From Roseateles toxinivorans (GTDB lineage Bacteria; Pseudomonadota; Gammaproteobacteria; Burkholderiales; Burkholderiaceae_C): 64,000 nucleotides of DNA. The stretch lies in the NCBI GenBank assembly GCA_945898095.1, contig CAMDHE010000001.1, forward strand, positions 61,512 to 125,511. Direction: 5' to 3'. The notes beneath the pieces were generated by a model. It did not search any database. It had not been told where the DNA came from and was given only the letters and a program-made list of their open reading frames with translations. This document shows, one piece after another, positions 53,243 to 63,722 of this stretch. The translations under genes and the position numbers were made by a program. Positions within the stretch are counted from its first letter, which is position 1, and each line of letters begins with the position of its first letter.

Positions 53243-55288
53243 ATGCCCATGCCCGCAAATTCCGAAGCCCAGATCACCCGCTACCAGAACTGGCTGCGTA
53301 GCGAACGCGGTCTGCAGTTCGACAGCTATGACGCGCTGTGGCAATGGTCGGTCGACGATCTGCCGGCCTTCTGGGGTTCGATCTGGGATTATTTCGAAGT
53401 CGAATCGCCAACGCCCTATCGCCAGGTGATTGCTGCCGAAGTCATGCCGGGTGCGCAATGGTTTGAAGGCGCGCAGCTGAACTATGCGCGCCAGGTCCTG
53501 CGCCATGTCGACAAGGCTGATGCGGCCGGCTGTCCGGCGATCGTCTTTGCCGATGAGCTGATGCTGGCCAGCGGCGCGCTGCGTGAGTTGTCCTGGCCCG
53601 AGCTGAAGCGGCAGGTGGCGGCGTTGGCTCTGGCGCTGCGCGAAATGGGCGTGCAGAGGGGCGACCGCGTTGGCGCGGTGCTGGCGAACCGGCCCGAGAC
53701 GGCGGTGGCTTTTCTGGCCTGCGCGAGCATTGGCGCGATCTGGTCGATCTGCTCGCCCGATATGGGGCCGGTGTCGGTGCTCGACCGCTTTCGTCAGATC
53801 GCGCCCAAGGTCCTGATCGCGGCGGACGGCTACCGCTGGGGCGGCCAGGCCTATGACAGGCGCGAGGCGCTGGCCGAGTTGCTGCCCGAGTTGCCGAGCG
53901 TCGAGCAGCTGATCCTGTGGCGGCATCTGAACCTGGCTGCCCCCTTGCCCGAGCTGCCGGGCCGGCAAGTCCATGATCTGGCTTCGCTGCTGAGCGCCAG
54001 CGGGCCGGCAGTTGATGCCTTCGAGCCGGAATGGCTGCCCTTCGACCAGCCGCTCTGGGTCGTTTATTCCAGCGGCACCACCGGCCTGCCCAAGCCCATC
54101 GTCCATGGGCATGGCGGCGTGATGCTCGAGGCGCTGAAATGCGGCACGCTGCACAACAATTTCGGCCCTTCGGCGCTGACCGGCGAGCGTTTTCACTGGT
54201 TCTCGTCGACCGGCTGGATCATGTGGAACAGCCAGGTGGCCGGCCTGCTTGGCGGCACCACCTTGTGCATCTATGACGGCAACCCAGCCGGTGCCAACGG
54301 GCCGGGCCAGCCACCGGACTGGGGCACGCTGTGGCGCTTTGCCGGCGCTGCCGGCGTGACATTTTTTGGTGCTGGCGCAGCCTTTTATTCGGCTTGCCTG
54401 AAGGCCGGCACCTCGCCGCAGCGAGAGGTCGATCTGTCAAAGCTGCGGGCGATCGGCTCAACCGGCTCGCCGCTGGCCGAAGACGCCTATCGCTGGATCT
54501 GGGCGCAGCTGCCCAAGGTCGATGGCCAAGACATCTGGATCGCCACCATCAGCGGCGGCACCGACTTCGCTGGCGCCTTCATCGCCGGCCTGCCAACGCT
54601 GCCGGTAATCGCCGGCGAAATGCAATGCCGCTGCCTGGGTGCGGCGGTCGAGTCCTGGAGCGAAACCGGTCAAGCCTTGCTCGATGAAGTTGGCGAGCTG
54701 GTCTGCGTCAAGCCGATGCCCTCGATGCCTTTGTACCTCTGGGGTGACGAGCAAGGCCAGCGGCTGCACGACAGCTATTTCGATATGTTCCCCGGCGTCT
54801 GGCGCCATGGCGACTGGATCCGCCTGATGCCCCATACCGAGCTGGGTGCGACGGGTGCGATCATCTACGGCCGCAGCGATGCGACGATCAACCGCCATGG
54901 CGTGCGCATGGGCACTTCCGAGCTGTACCGTGCGGTCGAGGCCCTGCCCGAGGTGATCGATAGCCTGGTCGTCGACCTCGAATACCTGGGCCGCGAAAGC
55001 TGGATGCCCTTGTTCGTCGTGCTGCGCCCCGGCCTCACGCTCAACGCTGCGCTGACCTTACGCATCAAGGCCGAAGTGCGCCGCGCGCTGTCGCCGCGCC
55101 ATGTGCCCGATCAGCTGTTCCAGCTCGACGGCCTGCCGCGCACCCTGTCGGGCAAGAAGATGGAGCTGCCGGTGAAGAAACTGCTGCTCGGCGCCGACCC
55201 CGACAGCGTGATGAAACGCGATGCGATGGTCAATGCCGACAGCATCGGCTGGTTCGTGGCGTTGGCGCGGCAGCGCGCTGGGGGGTGA
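53243..55288 (+). CDS. Acetoacetyl-CoA synthetase (acetoacetate-CoA ligase)
   Basis: LWQWSVDDLPAFWGSIWDYF; VVYSSGTTGLPKPIVHGHGG; FSSTGWIMWN; LDGLPRTLSGKKMELPVKKLL; track N-terminus (52472-53242) is antisense to the carbonic anhydrase and was trimmed. Confidence 0.93.
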   Translation: MPMPANSEAQITRYQNWLRSERGLQFDSYDALWQWSVDDLPAFWGSIWDYFEVESPTPYRQVIAAEVMPGAQWFEGAQLNYARQVLRHVDKADAAGCPAIVFADELMLASGALRELSWPELKRQVAALALALREMGVQRGDRVGAVLANRPETAVAFLACASIGAIWSICSPDMGPVSVLDRFRQIAPKVLIAADGYRWGGQAYDRREALAELLPELPSVEQLILWRHLNLAAPLPELPGRQVHDLASLLSASGPAVDAFEPEWLPFDQPLWVVYSSGTTGLPKPIVHGHGGVMLEALKCGTLHNNFGPSALTGERFHWFSSTGWIMWNSQVAGLLGGTTLCIYDGNPAGANGPGQPPDWGTLWRFAGAAGVTFFGAGAAFYSACLKAGTSPQREVDLSKLRAIGSTGSPLAEDAYRWIWAQLPKVDGQDIWIATISGGTDFAGAFIAGLPTLPVIAGEMQCRCLGAAVESWSETGQALLDEVGELVCVKPMPSMPLYLWGDEQGQRLHDSYFDMFPGVWRHGDWIRLMPHTELGATGAIIYGRSDATINRHGVRMGTSELYRAVEALPEVIDSLVVDLEYLGRESWMPLFVVLRPGLTLNAALTLRIKAEVRRALSPRHVPDQLFQLDGLPRTLSGKKMELPVKKLLLGADPDSVMKRDAMVNADSIGWFVALARQRAGG

Positions 55289-55388
55289 TTCAATTGGCGG
55301 CTGGCGGTTGATCCGAGAGTTTGCCTGTGCCAGGGGTCGCCGTCGTCAAATGGCCCCGGCATCCGAGGCGATGGTGGGAGCCAAGGGG

Positions 55389-55670
55389 TCATGGGAATAG
55401 CGACTCTTCGGACTGCAACTTGCCCTTGGGCAAATGCTTGGCTGCATCGGCCTTGACCGCCGTCAGCTGCCTGGCGTTCAGTGGCCCGCTATCGGCCGCG
55501 TAGGAAGCCAGGGTTTCCTCAGCCAACCTTGCCAAAGCGAGGTGAACAACCTGGGTCTCAGGAACACCCAGCCGCGTCGCCATGGACTTGACCGTCTTGC
55601 GAGTGACCCCTAGAGCCGAATCCGTAGGTCGGAACTTCAGCAACAGGGAATCTTTGGCGGTGGCCATCAT
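55389..55670 (-). CDS. Small hypothetical protein, possibly RHH/antitoxin-like
   Basis: 93 aa, TRKTVKSMATRLGVPETQVVHLALARLAEETL resembles a ribbon-helix-helix region; no adjacent toxin seen. Confidence 0.5.
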   Translation of the reverse strand: MMATAKDSLLLKFRPTDSALGVTRKTVKSMATRLGVPETQVVHLALARLAEETLASYAADSGPLNARQLTAVKADAAKHLPKGKLQSEESLFP

Positions 55671-55829
55671 GCATCTCCTACAAGGATATGGGAAGGATAT
55701 ACGTTGAAGTTACGGCTGCATATTCGCAGCAGTTGACTACTCTGCAGGGCCGCAGAAGGCGCATCGCTCCCCCGAGTTTCTCGCCCAGCCGCCACAATGC
55801 AGGCTTGATCGCTACCCGCTGACCTAAAC

Positions 55830-56504
55830 ATGAACTTGCACGATGACTTTTCTCTGCGCGTGGTCGCCCTGGCGGCCGATGCGACCTGGACCCCTTCGCC
55901 GCAAGCTGGGGTCTCTCGATTGATGCTCGACCGGGTCGGTGCTGAAGTGGCGCGTGCCACCAGCATCGTGCGTTACCAGCCCGGGTCAAGCTTCGAGCGC
56001 CATGTGCATGGCGGGGGCGAAGAGATTCTCGTTCTTGAGGGCAGCTTCTCCGACGAAAGCGGTGATCATCCGGCCGGCACCTACCTGCGCAATCCGCCGG
56101 GCAGCGCACACAAGCCCAGCTCGCAGGGCGGATGCCTGCTGTTCGTCAAGCTGCGCCAGTTTGCCGCCGATGACCTGAAGCCATTGCGGATCGATACCCA
56201 CAGCGGCCATTGGCGCCAAGGCATGGTGCCCGGCTTGACCGTGCTGCCCTTGCATTCGCACGACGGGGTCGACACCGCGCTGGTGCGCTGGGCCCCTGAA
56301 ACGAAGTTCAACACCCATGTGCATCCGGGCGGCGAGGAGATCCTGGTGCTGGAAGGCGTCTTCAGCGACGAAGGTGGCAGCTACCCCGCAGGCAGCTGGC
56401 TGCGCAGTCCGCGCTGGAGCCGCCATACCCCGTTCACCGGGCCGGAGGGCGCACTCATCTACGTCAAGGTCGGCCAACTCGGCGCCGAGCTGATGGCCGG
56501 GTGA
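55830..56504 (+). CDS. ChrR-like bicupin protein
   Basis: Two cupin repeats: FERHVHGGGEEILVLEGSFSDESGDHPAGTYLRNPPGSAH and FNTHVHPGGEEILVLEGVFSDEGGSYPAGSWLRSPRWSRH. Confidence 0.88.
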   Translation: MNLHDDFSLRVVALAADATWTPSPQAGVSRLMLDRVGAEVARATSIVRYQPGSSFERHVHGGGEEILVLEGSFSDESGDHPAGTYLRNPPGSAHKPSSQGGCLLFVKLRQFAADDLKPLRIDTHSGHWRQGMVPGLTVLPLHSHDGVDTALVRWAPETKFNTHVHPGGEEILVLEGVFSDEGGSYPAGSWLRSPRWSRHTPFTGPEGALIYVKVGQLGAELMAG

Positions 56505-56527
56505 GTTGCCCTGCAGGAAGGTAAAAC

Positions 56528-57541
56528 TCAGTCCACGCTGGCGCCTGATTCGCGCACGACCTTGCCCCATTTGAGGGTTTCGGCCTGGATGAAGGCGGCG
56601 AACTGTTCGGGTGTTTCGCTGACGACTTCGCCGCCCTGTTCGCTGATTCTTTTCTTCACATCGGCCTGACCCAGCACCTTGATGATCGCCTGGCTCAGTT
56701 TGCTGATGACCGCCGGCGGCGTGCCGGCAGGTGCCAGCAGGCCGAACCAGGACGTGGCCTCGAAACCAGGCAGGCCGCTTTCGGCAATCGTCGGAAGATT
56801 CGGCAGTTCGGGCGAGCGTTGCGCCGTGGTCACGGCGACGGCGCGCAACTTGCCTGAACGCACATGCTGGATCGACGAAGGCATGTTGTCGAACATGACG
56901 TTGGTCTGCCCGCCGATCAGATCGATCAGCGCCGGTCCGCTGCCCTTGTAGGGCACATGTTGCATCTCGATCTTGGCCATCGAATTGAAGAGCTCGCCTG
57001 AGAGATGGATCGAGGTGCCGTTGCCCGAGGACGCGTAGCTGACCTTGCCAGGGTTGGCCTTGACATAGGCGATCAACTCGGCCACGGTCTTGTACGGCTG
57101 CGAGGGGTTGACGACCAGCATATTGGGCACATTGGCCACGCGCGACAGCGGCGCGAAATCCTTGATCGCGTCAAAGGGCATTTTCTTGTAGAGGCTGCTG
57201 TTGATCGCATGGGTGCCGACGGTGCCCATCAGCAGCGTGTAGCCATCGGGCGCCGCCTTGGCGACCAGCTGACCGCCGATATTGCCGCCGGCGCCGCCCT
57301 TGTTTTCGATCACCACGGTCTGGCCCAACTCGACCGACAGCGCCTGCCCCACGATGCGCGCCAGCAGGTCGGTCGTGCCGGCCGGCGGAAACGGCACGAC
57401 GATGGTGATGTTCTTCGACGGGTAAGCCGATTGGGCTGCTGCCGGCAGGCTGGACGTCAACCCGGCACCGAGGCAGGCTGCTGCAGCCAGCAAACCAAAA
57501 GTCCGGCGATTCCGGGCGAGCGGGTGCAATTTTCTGAACAT
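56528..57541 (-). CDS. Bug/TctC-family tripartite tricarboxylate transporter substrate-binding protein
   Basis: YPSKNITIVVPFPPAGTTDLLARIVGQALS; NKGGAGGNIGGQLVAKAAPDGYTLLMGT; SD AAGGAAA; start trimmed. Confidence 0.94.
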   Translation of the reverse strand: MFRKLHPLARNRRTFGLLAAAACLGAGLTSSLPAAAQSAYPSKNITIVVPFPPAGTTDLLARIVGQALSVELGQTVVIENKGGAGGNIGGQLVAKAAPDGYTLLMGTVGTHAINSSLYKKMPFDAIKDFAPLSRVANVPNMLVVNPSQPYKTVAELIAYVKANPGKVSYASSGNGTSIHLSGELFNSMAKIEMQHVPYKGSGPALIDLIGGQTNVMFDNMPSSIQHVRSGKLRAVAVTTAQRSPELPNLPTIAESGLPGFEATSWFGLLAPAGTPPAVISKLSQAIIKVLGQADVKKRISEQGGEVVSETPEQFAAFIQAETLKWGKVVRESGASVD

Positions 57542-57735
57542 GGCGATTTCCTTCTGTGTGAGGCGATCAATGCTTGGCTGCCAGCGGGCCGGTGGTTTGA
57601 CAAGCGCATCGCCGGCAGGCTGCACAGAAGCGCAGTCTGGCATGGAATGAGGGGGCGGCTTATGCTGGGCTTCCCTAGTCTTACTCTGTCATAAAAATGG
57701 CATAATATTTCTAGCTTTCCTTTTGAAGGGATGAG

Positions 57736-59080
57736 ATGGACATCGCTAAAGAATTCGATGACTACATGGCGCACCTAGTGCAAGGGCTTGGTCATGCGGA
57801 CCGGCATTCCGGATTGATTGGTTATTGCACAGGTCTGATGCTGCCGTTGTCGCGCAAGAGCGTGGAGCCCATTGCCGCACGAGTGGACCCCTTGCATGCC
57901 AGCGCGAAACATCAGTCGCTGCACCACTTTGTCGCCAAGGCCCAATGGAGCGATAAGGAGTTGTTGCGTCGCATAGCGCAATGGGTCGTGCCCCAGATGA
58001 ACTTCACCGCTGGCGGTTGGTGGATCATCGATGACACCGGATTTCCCAAGAAGGGCAGGCACTCGGTGGGGGTGACGCGCCAATACTGTGGTGTGTTGGG
58101 CAAAAAAGATAACTGCCAGGTTGCGGTGAGCGTAACGCTGGCATGCGAGCAAGGCAGCTTGCCGGTTGCCTGGCAACTGTACTTGCCTCACGTATGGGCG
58201 GAAGATGTCTCGCGTCGAGCCAAGGCCGGTGTACCCGAGGACATCGAATTTGCAACCAAGCCCCAGATCGCTCTACAACAGATACAAGATCTGTTGAGCG
58301 AAGGGGCGCCCCATCATTGCGTGCTGGCCGATGCCGGATATGGCATCGACTACGCATTCCGCCAAGGACTGACTGATCAGGGCCTTGCCTATGTGGTCGG
58401 CATCACCTCAGCCGTGGTGGTCTGGCCACCCGGAGTGAAGCCGCTGCCGCCCAAGCCCTACAGCGGCACGGGCCGCCCGCCAGTGGTGCCACGGCGTACG
58501 GCCGAACGCCAACCCGTGAACGTCAAGACAATGGCACTGGGTTTGCCCAACAGCGCATTTCACGACATCAGTTGGCGTGAAGGCAGCAACGAGTTGCTGA
58601 CGGGTCGTTTTGCCGCATTGAGGGTACGCTGCGCGGGTGGCAATGTCGGAAAGGCCCGTCTGCTTCCTGAGCAATGGCTGCTCATCGAGTGGCCCGCCGA
58701 TCAAGCCGAGCCAGAGAAATACTACCTATCCACAATGCCAGAGACGACAGCCTTAAACGATCTGGTCCATGCCGCGCACATGCGATGGCGCATCGAGCGC
58801 GATTACCAGGACTTGAAGCAGGATTTGGGATTGGGTCACTATGAAGGACGCGGCTGGCGGGGCTTTCATCACCATGTAACCTTGAGCATTGCGGCGTACG
58901 GCTTCCTGATGGCAAAACGACTCAAGACTGGCGGTGATGTCGGCGGTAAAAAAGAACATCGTCCCATGCCAAATGCCTGTCATTCCCAACGATTACGTCC
59001 CTCGAGGCAGCCCAGCGAGCGCAGCGCCAAGTCACAAACTCGATCACAACGTTGCCTGGTAGGCACCTACCGCACGTCTG
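57736..59080 (+). pseudogene. IS701-like (DDE) transposase, 3' end frameshifted and truncated
   Basis: WWIIDDTGFPKKGRHSVGV, CVLADAGYG, MRWRIERDYQDLKQDLGLGHYEGRGWRGFHHH; C-terminal motif recoverable only in other frames: NIVPCQMPVIPNDYVPRGSP then RAQRQVTNSITTL. Confidence 0.8.
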
Positions 59081-59175
59081 AGGTGAGCGCGGACGATGTG
59101 TTGGGCACGATCATTGCCAGCAAGAAGGTCGCGCGGGTTAGCCAGTGTTTCGGTCCACAGGGCGCCGGAACGTGA
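59081..59175 (+). pseudogene. 3' tail of a truncated upstream gene, read in frame with the transposase ORF
   Basis: [38 protein letters not shown]-stop; GTGA overlap with the xylB GTG start at 59172. Confidence 0.5.
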
Positions 59176-60641
59176 GCGCGCCTCCTTTTGTGATCGGCCT
59201 GGATCTAGGTACTTCCGGCGTCAAGGCCGTGCTGCTCTCGGCCAATGGCGAATTGGTGGCTGAGGCTGTAGCCCCATTGGAGGTCTCTCGTGCGCAGCCG
59301 CTGTGGTCTGAACAGGCACCTGCCGATTGGTTGGCCGCTACTGACCAGGCCATGCAAGCTTTGCGCTCGCAGGCCAGCGCTGCCGACTGGCAAGGCGTGC
59401 GGGCGATGGCTGCAGCAGGCCAGATGCACGGCGCGGTATTGCTGGACGCCGAAGGTACGGTATTGCGGCCGGCCATCCTGTGGAACGATGGCCGCAGCCA
59501 GTTGCAGTGCGCTGAGCTGGAATTGCGCGAACCGGCCACAACGCAGATCACCGCAAACCGCGCCATGGCCGGGTTCACCGCACCCAAGCTGATGTGGGTG
59601 GCGGCGAATGAACCCGCAATATTTGCACGAGTCGCCAAAGTGTTGCTCCCGAAGGACTGGCTTGTCTGGCAATTGGCGGGTGTGATGAGCAGCGACTGCT
59701 CGGATGCGGCCGGCACGCTGTGGCTGAACGTCGCCGAGCGCTGCTGGAGCGAAGCGATGCTGGCCGCCAGCGGGATGCGCCTCGACCAGATGCCGGCTTT
59801 GCACGAAGGCCCCGATGCCGTGGGCCAACTGTTGCCGATTTGGGCGGCGCGTTGGGGCTTGCCGGTTGATGTCCAACTCGCAGCAGGTGCTGGCGACAAC
59901 GCGGGTGGTGCCGTTGGTGTCGGTGTCGTGCGTCCTGGCGAAGGTCTCCTGTCGCTGGGTACGTCAGGGGTCATCTTTGTGGCGACTGACGGCCCGCAAG
60001 CCAACCCCGATCGTGGCGTGCACACCTTCTGCCACGCGCTGCCGGGCACCTGGCACCAGATGGCCGTGCTGCTGTCTGCCAGCAGCGCACTGAGTTGGTG
60101 GTGCCGCATCTGTGGCCTGGCACCAGCCCAACTCCTCGCCTCGCTGCCAGCGGGCGAGGTGCGCGAATCGGCCCCGCTGTTCCTGCCCTATCTTTCTGGC
60201 GAACGCACGCCGCATGCCGACCCCGGCGCCACCGGCAGCTTTCACGGCCTGACCCATACGCACAGCCGCGATGATCTGAGCTATGCCGTGCTGGAAGGCG
60301 TAGCCTTTGCATTTGCCGACGGCATGGCCGCATTGCGCGAAGCTGGCAGTGACCCGAAGCGCTTGCTGGCCATCGGTGGCGGTGCGCGCTCGGACACCTG
60401 GCTGCAACTGCTGGCCGACACCTTATGCATTCAGATTGATCGGCCGGCGGGTGCTGAAGTGGGGCCGGCACTCGGGGCGGCACGACTGGCAATGATGAGC
60501 CTGGGCGCCGCGCGAGACGAGGTCATGCGAGCGCCTGATTTGGCGCAGACCTTCTCTGCAGATGCCGCCCGCAGCGCGGCGTTGCAACTCCGTCTGGCGC
60601 GTTACCGCGCTGCTTATGCGCCCTTGCGAGCGCTGTCCTGA
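59172..60641 (+). CDS. xylB: Xylulokinase
   Basis: FGGY kinase: [74 protein letters not shown]; adjacent xylA. Confidence 0.93.
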   Translation: MSAPPFVIGLDLGTSGVKAVLLSANGELVAEAVAPLEVSRAQPLWSEQAPADWLAATDQAMQALRSQASAADWQGVRAMAAAGQMHGAVLLDAEGTVLRPAILWNDGRSQLQCAELELREPATTQITANRAMAGFTAPKLMWVAANEPAIFARVAKVLLPKDWLVWQLAGVMSSDCSDAAGTLWLNVAERCWSEAMLAASGMRLDQMPALHEGPDAVGQLLPIWAARWGLPVDVQLAAGAGDNAGGAVGVGVVRPGEGLLSLGTSGVIFVATDGPQANPDRGVHTFCHALPGTWHQMAVLLSASSALSWWCRICGLAPAQLLASLPAGEVRESAPLFLPYLSGERTPHADPGATGSFHGLTHTHSRDDLSYAVLEGVAFAFADGMAALREAGSDPKRLLAIGGGARSDTWLQLLADTLCIQIDRPAGAEVGPALGAARLAMMSLGAARDEVMRAPDLAQTFSADAARSAALQLRLARYRAAYAPLRALS

Positions 60642-60661
60642 ATCCTGTAATCGAGCAAACC

Positions 60662-61975
60662 ATGAACACCGTCTACAGCATCGTTGACTCCATCCGCTAC
60701 GAGGGCCCGCAAAGCAGTAATCGCCTGGCTTACCGCTGGTACGACGCGCAGCGAGTAGTACTGGGCAAGCCCTTGGTCGAGTGGCTGCGACCCGCCGCCT
60801 GCTACTGGCATAACTTTTGTTGGGCTGGGCAAGACCCCTTCGCGCTGGGCGGCAACCTCTTTGAACGCCCCTGGTTCAGCGGTGAGCCATTGGCCGCCGC
60901 GCAGATGAAGTTGGACGCTGCGTTTGATTTTTTCCAGAGGCTGAACATGCCGTTCTGGTGCTTTCATGACCGCGACGTCGCACCCGAAGGCACAACGCTG
61001 CGCGAATCCAATGCCTACTTGGATGCGGTGCTGGAACGCGCGGCGCTCAAGATGCAGGACAGCGGCGTGCAATTGCTGTGGGGCACGGCCAATCTGTTTT
61101 CGCATGGGCGCTATATGGGCGGCGCCGCCACCAACCCTGACCCGGAGGTCTTTGCCTACGCCGCGGCCCAGGTCAAACATGTGCTGGAGTGGACGCAGCG
61201 GCTGAACGGCGCGAACTACGTGCTCTGGGGCGGCCGAGAAGGCTATGAAACGCTGCTCAACACGCGGCTGGCGGCTGAACTGGATCACTATGGTCGCTTT
61301 CTGGCCGCCGTGGTCGAGCACAAGCACAAGATCGGCTTCAAGGGCACCCTGCTGATCGAACCCAAGCCGCAGGAGCCCACCAAACACCAATACGACTACG
61401 ACAGCGCCACCGTCTATGGCTTCCTGAAGCGCTACGGGCTGGAAGGCGAGGTCAAGGTCAACCTGGAGGTGAACCATGCCACTCTGGCGGGTCACAGCTT
61501 CGAGCACGAAGTGGCCACCGCCGCCGCCCTGGGTATCCTGGGTTCGATCGACGCCAACCGCGGCGATGAACAACTGGGCTGGGACACAGACCAGTTTCCC
61601 AACAACCATGTGGCCCTGGTGCCCGCCATGCTCGAAATCATCCGCTACGGTGGCCTTGGTGCGGGCGGCATGAACTTCGACGCCAAGGTGCGGCGCCAAA
61701 GCATCGAACCCACCGACCAACTGGAGGGCCACATCGGCGGCCTGGATACCTTGGCCCGTGCTTTCCTTTGTGCGGCGGCCCTGCATGAGTCGGGTGAACT
61801 CGACCGCGCTGTCGATGAACGCTATTCAGGCTGGAGCGGTGAACTGGGGCGTCACATCGAGGCGGGAGCCAGTCTGGACGACTTGGCAAGTCGTGTTCAT
61901 CAGTTGGGTCTGTCACCTCAACCCCGGTCGGGCCGTCAAGAGCGACTGGAAAATCTGGTCAATCGATACATCTGA
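60662..61975 (+). CDS. xylA: Xylose isomerase
   Basis: [98 protein letters not shown]. Confidence 0.97.
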   Translation: MNTVYSIVDSIRYEGPQSSNRLAYRWYDAQRVVLGKPLVEWLRPAACYWHNFCWAGQDPFALGGNLFERPWFSGEPLAAAQMKLDAAFDFFQRLNMPFWCFHDRDVAPEGTTLRESNAYLDAVLERAALKMQDSGVQLLWGTANLFSHGRYMGGAATNPDPEVFAYAAAQVKHVLEWTQRLNGANYVLWGGREGYETLLNTRLAAELDHYGRFLAAVVEHKHKIGFKGTLLIEPKPQEPTKHQYDYDSATVYGFLKRYGLEGEVKVNLEVNHATLAGHSFEHEVATAAALGILGSIDANRGDEQLGWDTDQFPNNHVALVPAMLEIIRYGGLGAGGMNFDAKVRRQSIEPTDQLEGHIGGLDTLARAFLCAAALHESGELDRAVDERYSGWSGELGRHIEAGASLDDLASRVHQLGLSPQPRSGRQERLENLVNRYI

Positions 61976-62204
61976 AAAGGTCAGCGCCGGCAATGGCACC
62001 CAAATCTTACTATGTCATAAACTTAGACGTAGGGTCACCGAGCTGAAATACTGTTCAGATGGTTTTTTATGGATAATCCAGTCTCATCGAAACCAAGGTG
62101 GGGATGACGGATGATGTGCCGCCGCCGCGAGCACGAAAGCTCCGCTGCGGCGCTGCCGCGAGATTGGCAGCAGGTACTGCAACGAAATCGTCAGCATGAA
62201 GCCA

Positions 62205-63722
62205 CTATGCACCAACAGGGTTCGTCCTCTGCGACCCTGCATACCAACCCAGCGGCGCGGCGCCCAGCGACCTTGTGATCTGCTGCGGCTCGGAATAGCT
62301 TTCAATGCCCCAGTGGCCCAATTCACGCCCGATGCCGCTGGCCTTGAATCCACCCCAGGGGCCCTGCACGAGCGCCGGGCCGGCGCAGTTGATCCACACC
62401 GTGCCCGCCTGTAATTCGGCGGCCACGCGCTCGGCGCGCGCCGCGTCGGCGCTGAACACTGCGGCGGCCAGTCCGTACTCGCTGTCATTGGCGTCTGCCA
62501 CAGCCTGCGCTTCACCGTCGAAGGCGCGCACGCACAACACGGGGCCGAAGATCTCCAGACGCCAAGCGTCGCTATCGGCGGGCACATCATCAAGGATTGT
62601 CGGCGGGACAAACCAACCCTGCTCCTGGCCGGTTACGTGACTGCCGCCCGCCACCAAGCGTGCGCCGGCCGTCACGGCAGCGTCGATCGCACCGCGAACC
62701 CGAGCGCACTGCACGGCACTGATCAGTGGGCCCATCTCGGTCGCGGCATCGAGCCCCGCACCGACACGGATTGCATTGGCGCGCTCTGCCAAGCGCTCGA
62801 CGAAGTCACGATGCACGCTGCGCTCGACCAGCAAGCGCGATGTGGCGCTACAAACCTGGCCGGCGTTGTAGAAGATGCCCATCAGCACCCACTCGAGCGC
62901 CGCGTCGAGGTCGGCATCGGCGAACACGATGGCCGGAGACTTGCCGCCCAGTTCAAGCGTCACGCGCTTTAGATCGCGGGTCGACGCCGCCAGGATCTGC
63001 CGACCCACGCTGCCGCTGCCGGTGAACGACACCTTGTCGACCTGGGGATGGTTCACGAGCGACGCACCAACTTCGGCACCGGTGCCGGTGACCACGTTGA
63101 ACTGGCCGCGTAGCGCGCCCGCCGCATGCACGATGCCCGCCAGCGCCAGCGTTGACAACGACGCCCACTCCGACGGTTTCATCACCACCGCGTTGCCTGC
63201 CGCCAGCGCCGGGGCCAGCTTCCAGGCGGCGAGGATCAGCGGGAAGTTCCATGCCGTGATCAGCGCCACCACCCCCAGCGGCACGCGGCGAACGCGCATC
63301 GTGAAGTCGTCACTGTCGAGCCGGGGGTATTGGTCAGCGAGCACACCGTGTTCCAGTAATTCGGCATGGTACTCAAAGACGCGCGCCGCGTCGGCGACAT
63401 CGATCTCGGCTTCGCGCAGCGGCTTGCCCACATCCTGCGTTTCCAGGCGGGCCAGTGCGCTGGCGTGCTGACGCAACCCGGCGGCGATGCCGTGCAGCAG
63501 CTTCGCACGTTCGCTGTACTGTGTCGCCCGCAGCGTCGGCACGGCGCGCCGCGCTGCCGCGACGGCCAGCTCGACGTCGCTCGCGTCGGCAAAGGCCAAC
63601 TCGGCGATTGGCGCTTCGTTCGCAGGGTCCAGCGCGGTCCAGCGCTCGCCATGGCCTTCAACCCAGGCGCAGTCGATGAACAGGCTGCCGCCGATAAGGG
63701 GATGGTCGATCAAACGATTCAT
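62205..63722 (-). CDS. NAD(P)-dependent aldehyde dehydrogenase (BetB-like)
   Basis: ITAWNFPLILAAWKLAPALAAGNAVVMKPSE; FTGSGSVGRQI; VTLELGGKSPAIVFADADLD; NAGQVCSATSRLLV; GGFKASGIGRELGHWGIESY. Confidence 0.92.
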   Translation of the reverse strand: MNRLIDHPLIGGSLFIDCAWVEGHGERWTALDPANEAPIAELAFADASDVELAVAAARRAVPTLRATQYSERAKLLHGIAAGLRQHASALARLETQDVGKPLREAEIDVADAARVFEYHAELLEHGVLADQYPRLDSDDFTMRVRRVPLGVVALITAWNFPLILAAWKLAPALAAGNAVVMKPSEWASLSTLALAGIVHAAGALRGQFNVVTGTGAEVGASLVNHPQVDKVSFTGSGSVGRQILAASTRDLKRVTLELGGKSPAIVFADADLDAALEWVLMGIFYNAGQVCSATSRLLVERSVHRDFVERLAERANAIRVGAGLDAATEMGPLISAVQCARVRGAIDAAVTAGARLVAGGSHVTGQEQGWFVPPTILDDVPADSDAWRLEIFGPVLCVRAFDGEAQAVADANDSEYGLAAAVFSADAARAERVAAELQAGTVWINCAGPALVQGPWGGFKASGIGRELGHWGIESYSEPQQITRSLGAAPLGWYAGSQRTNPVGA

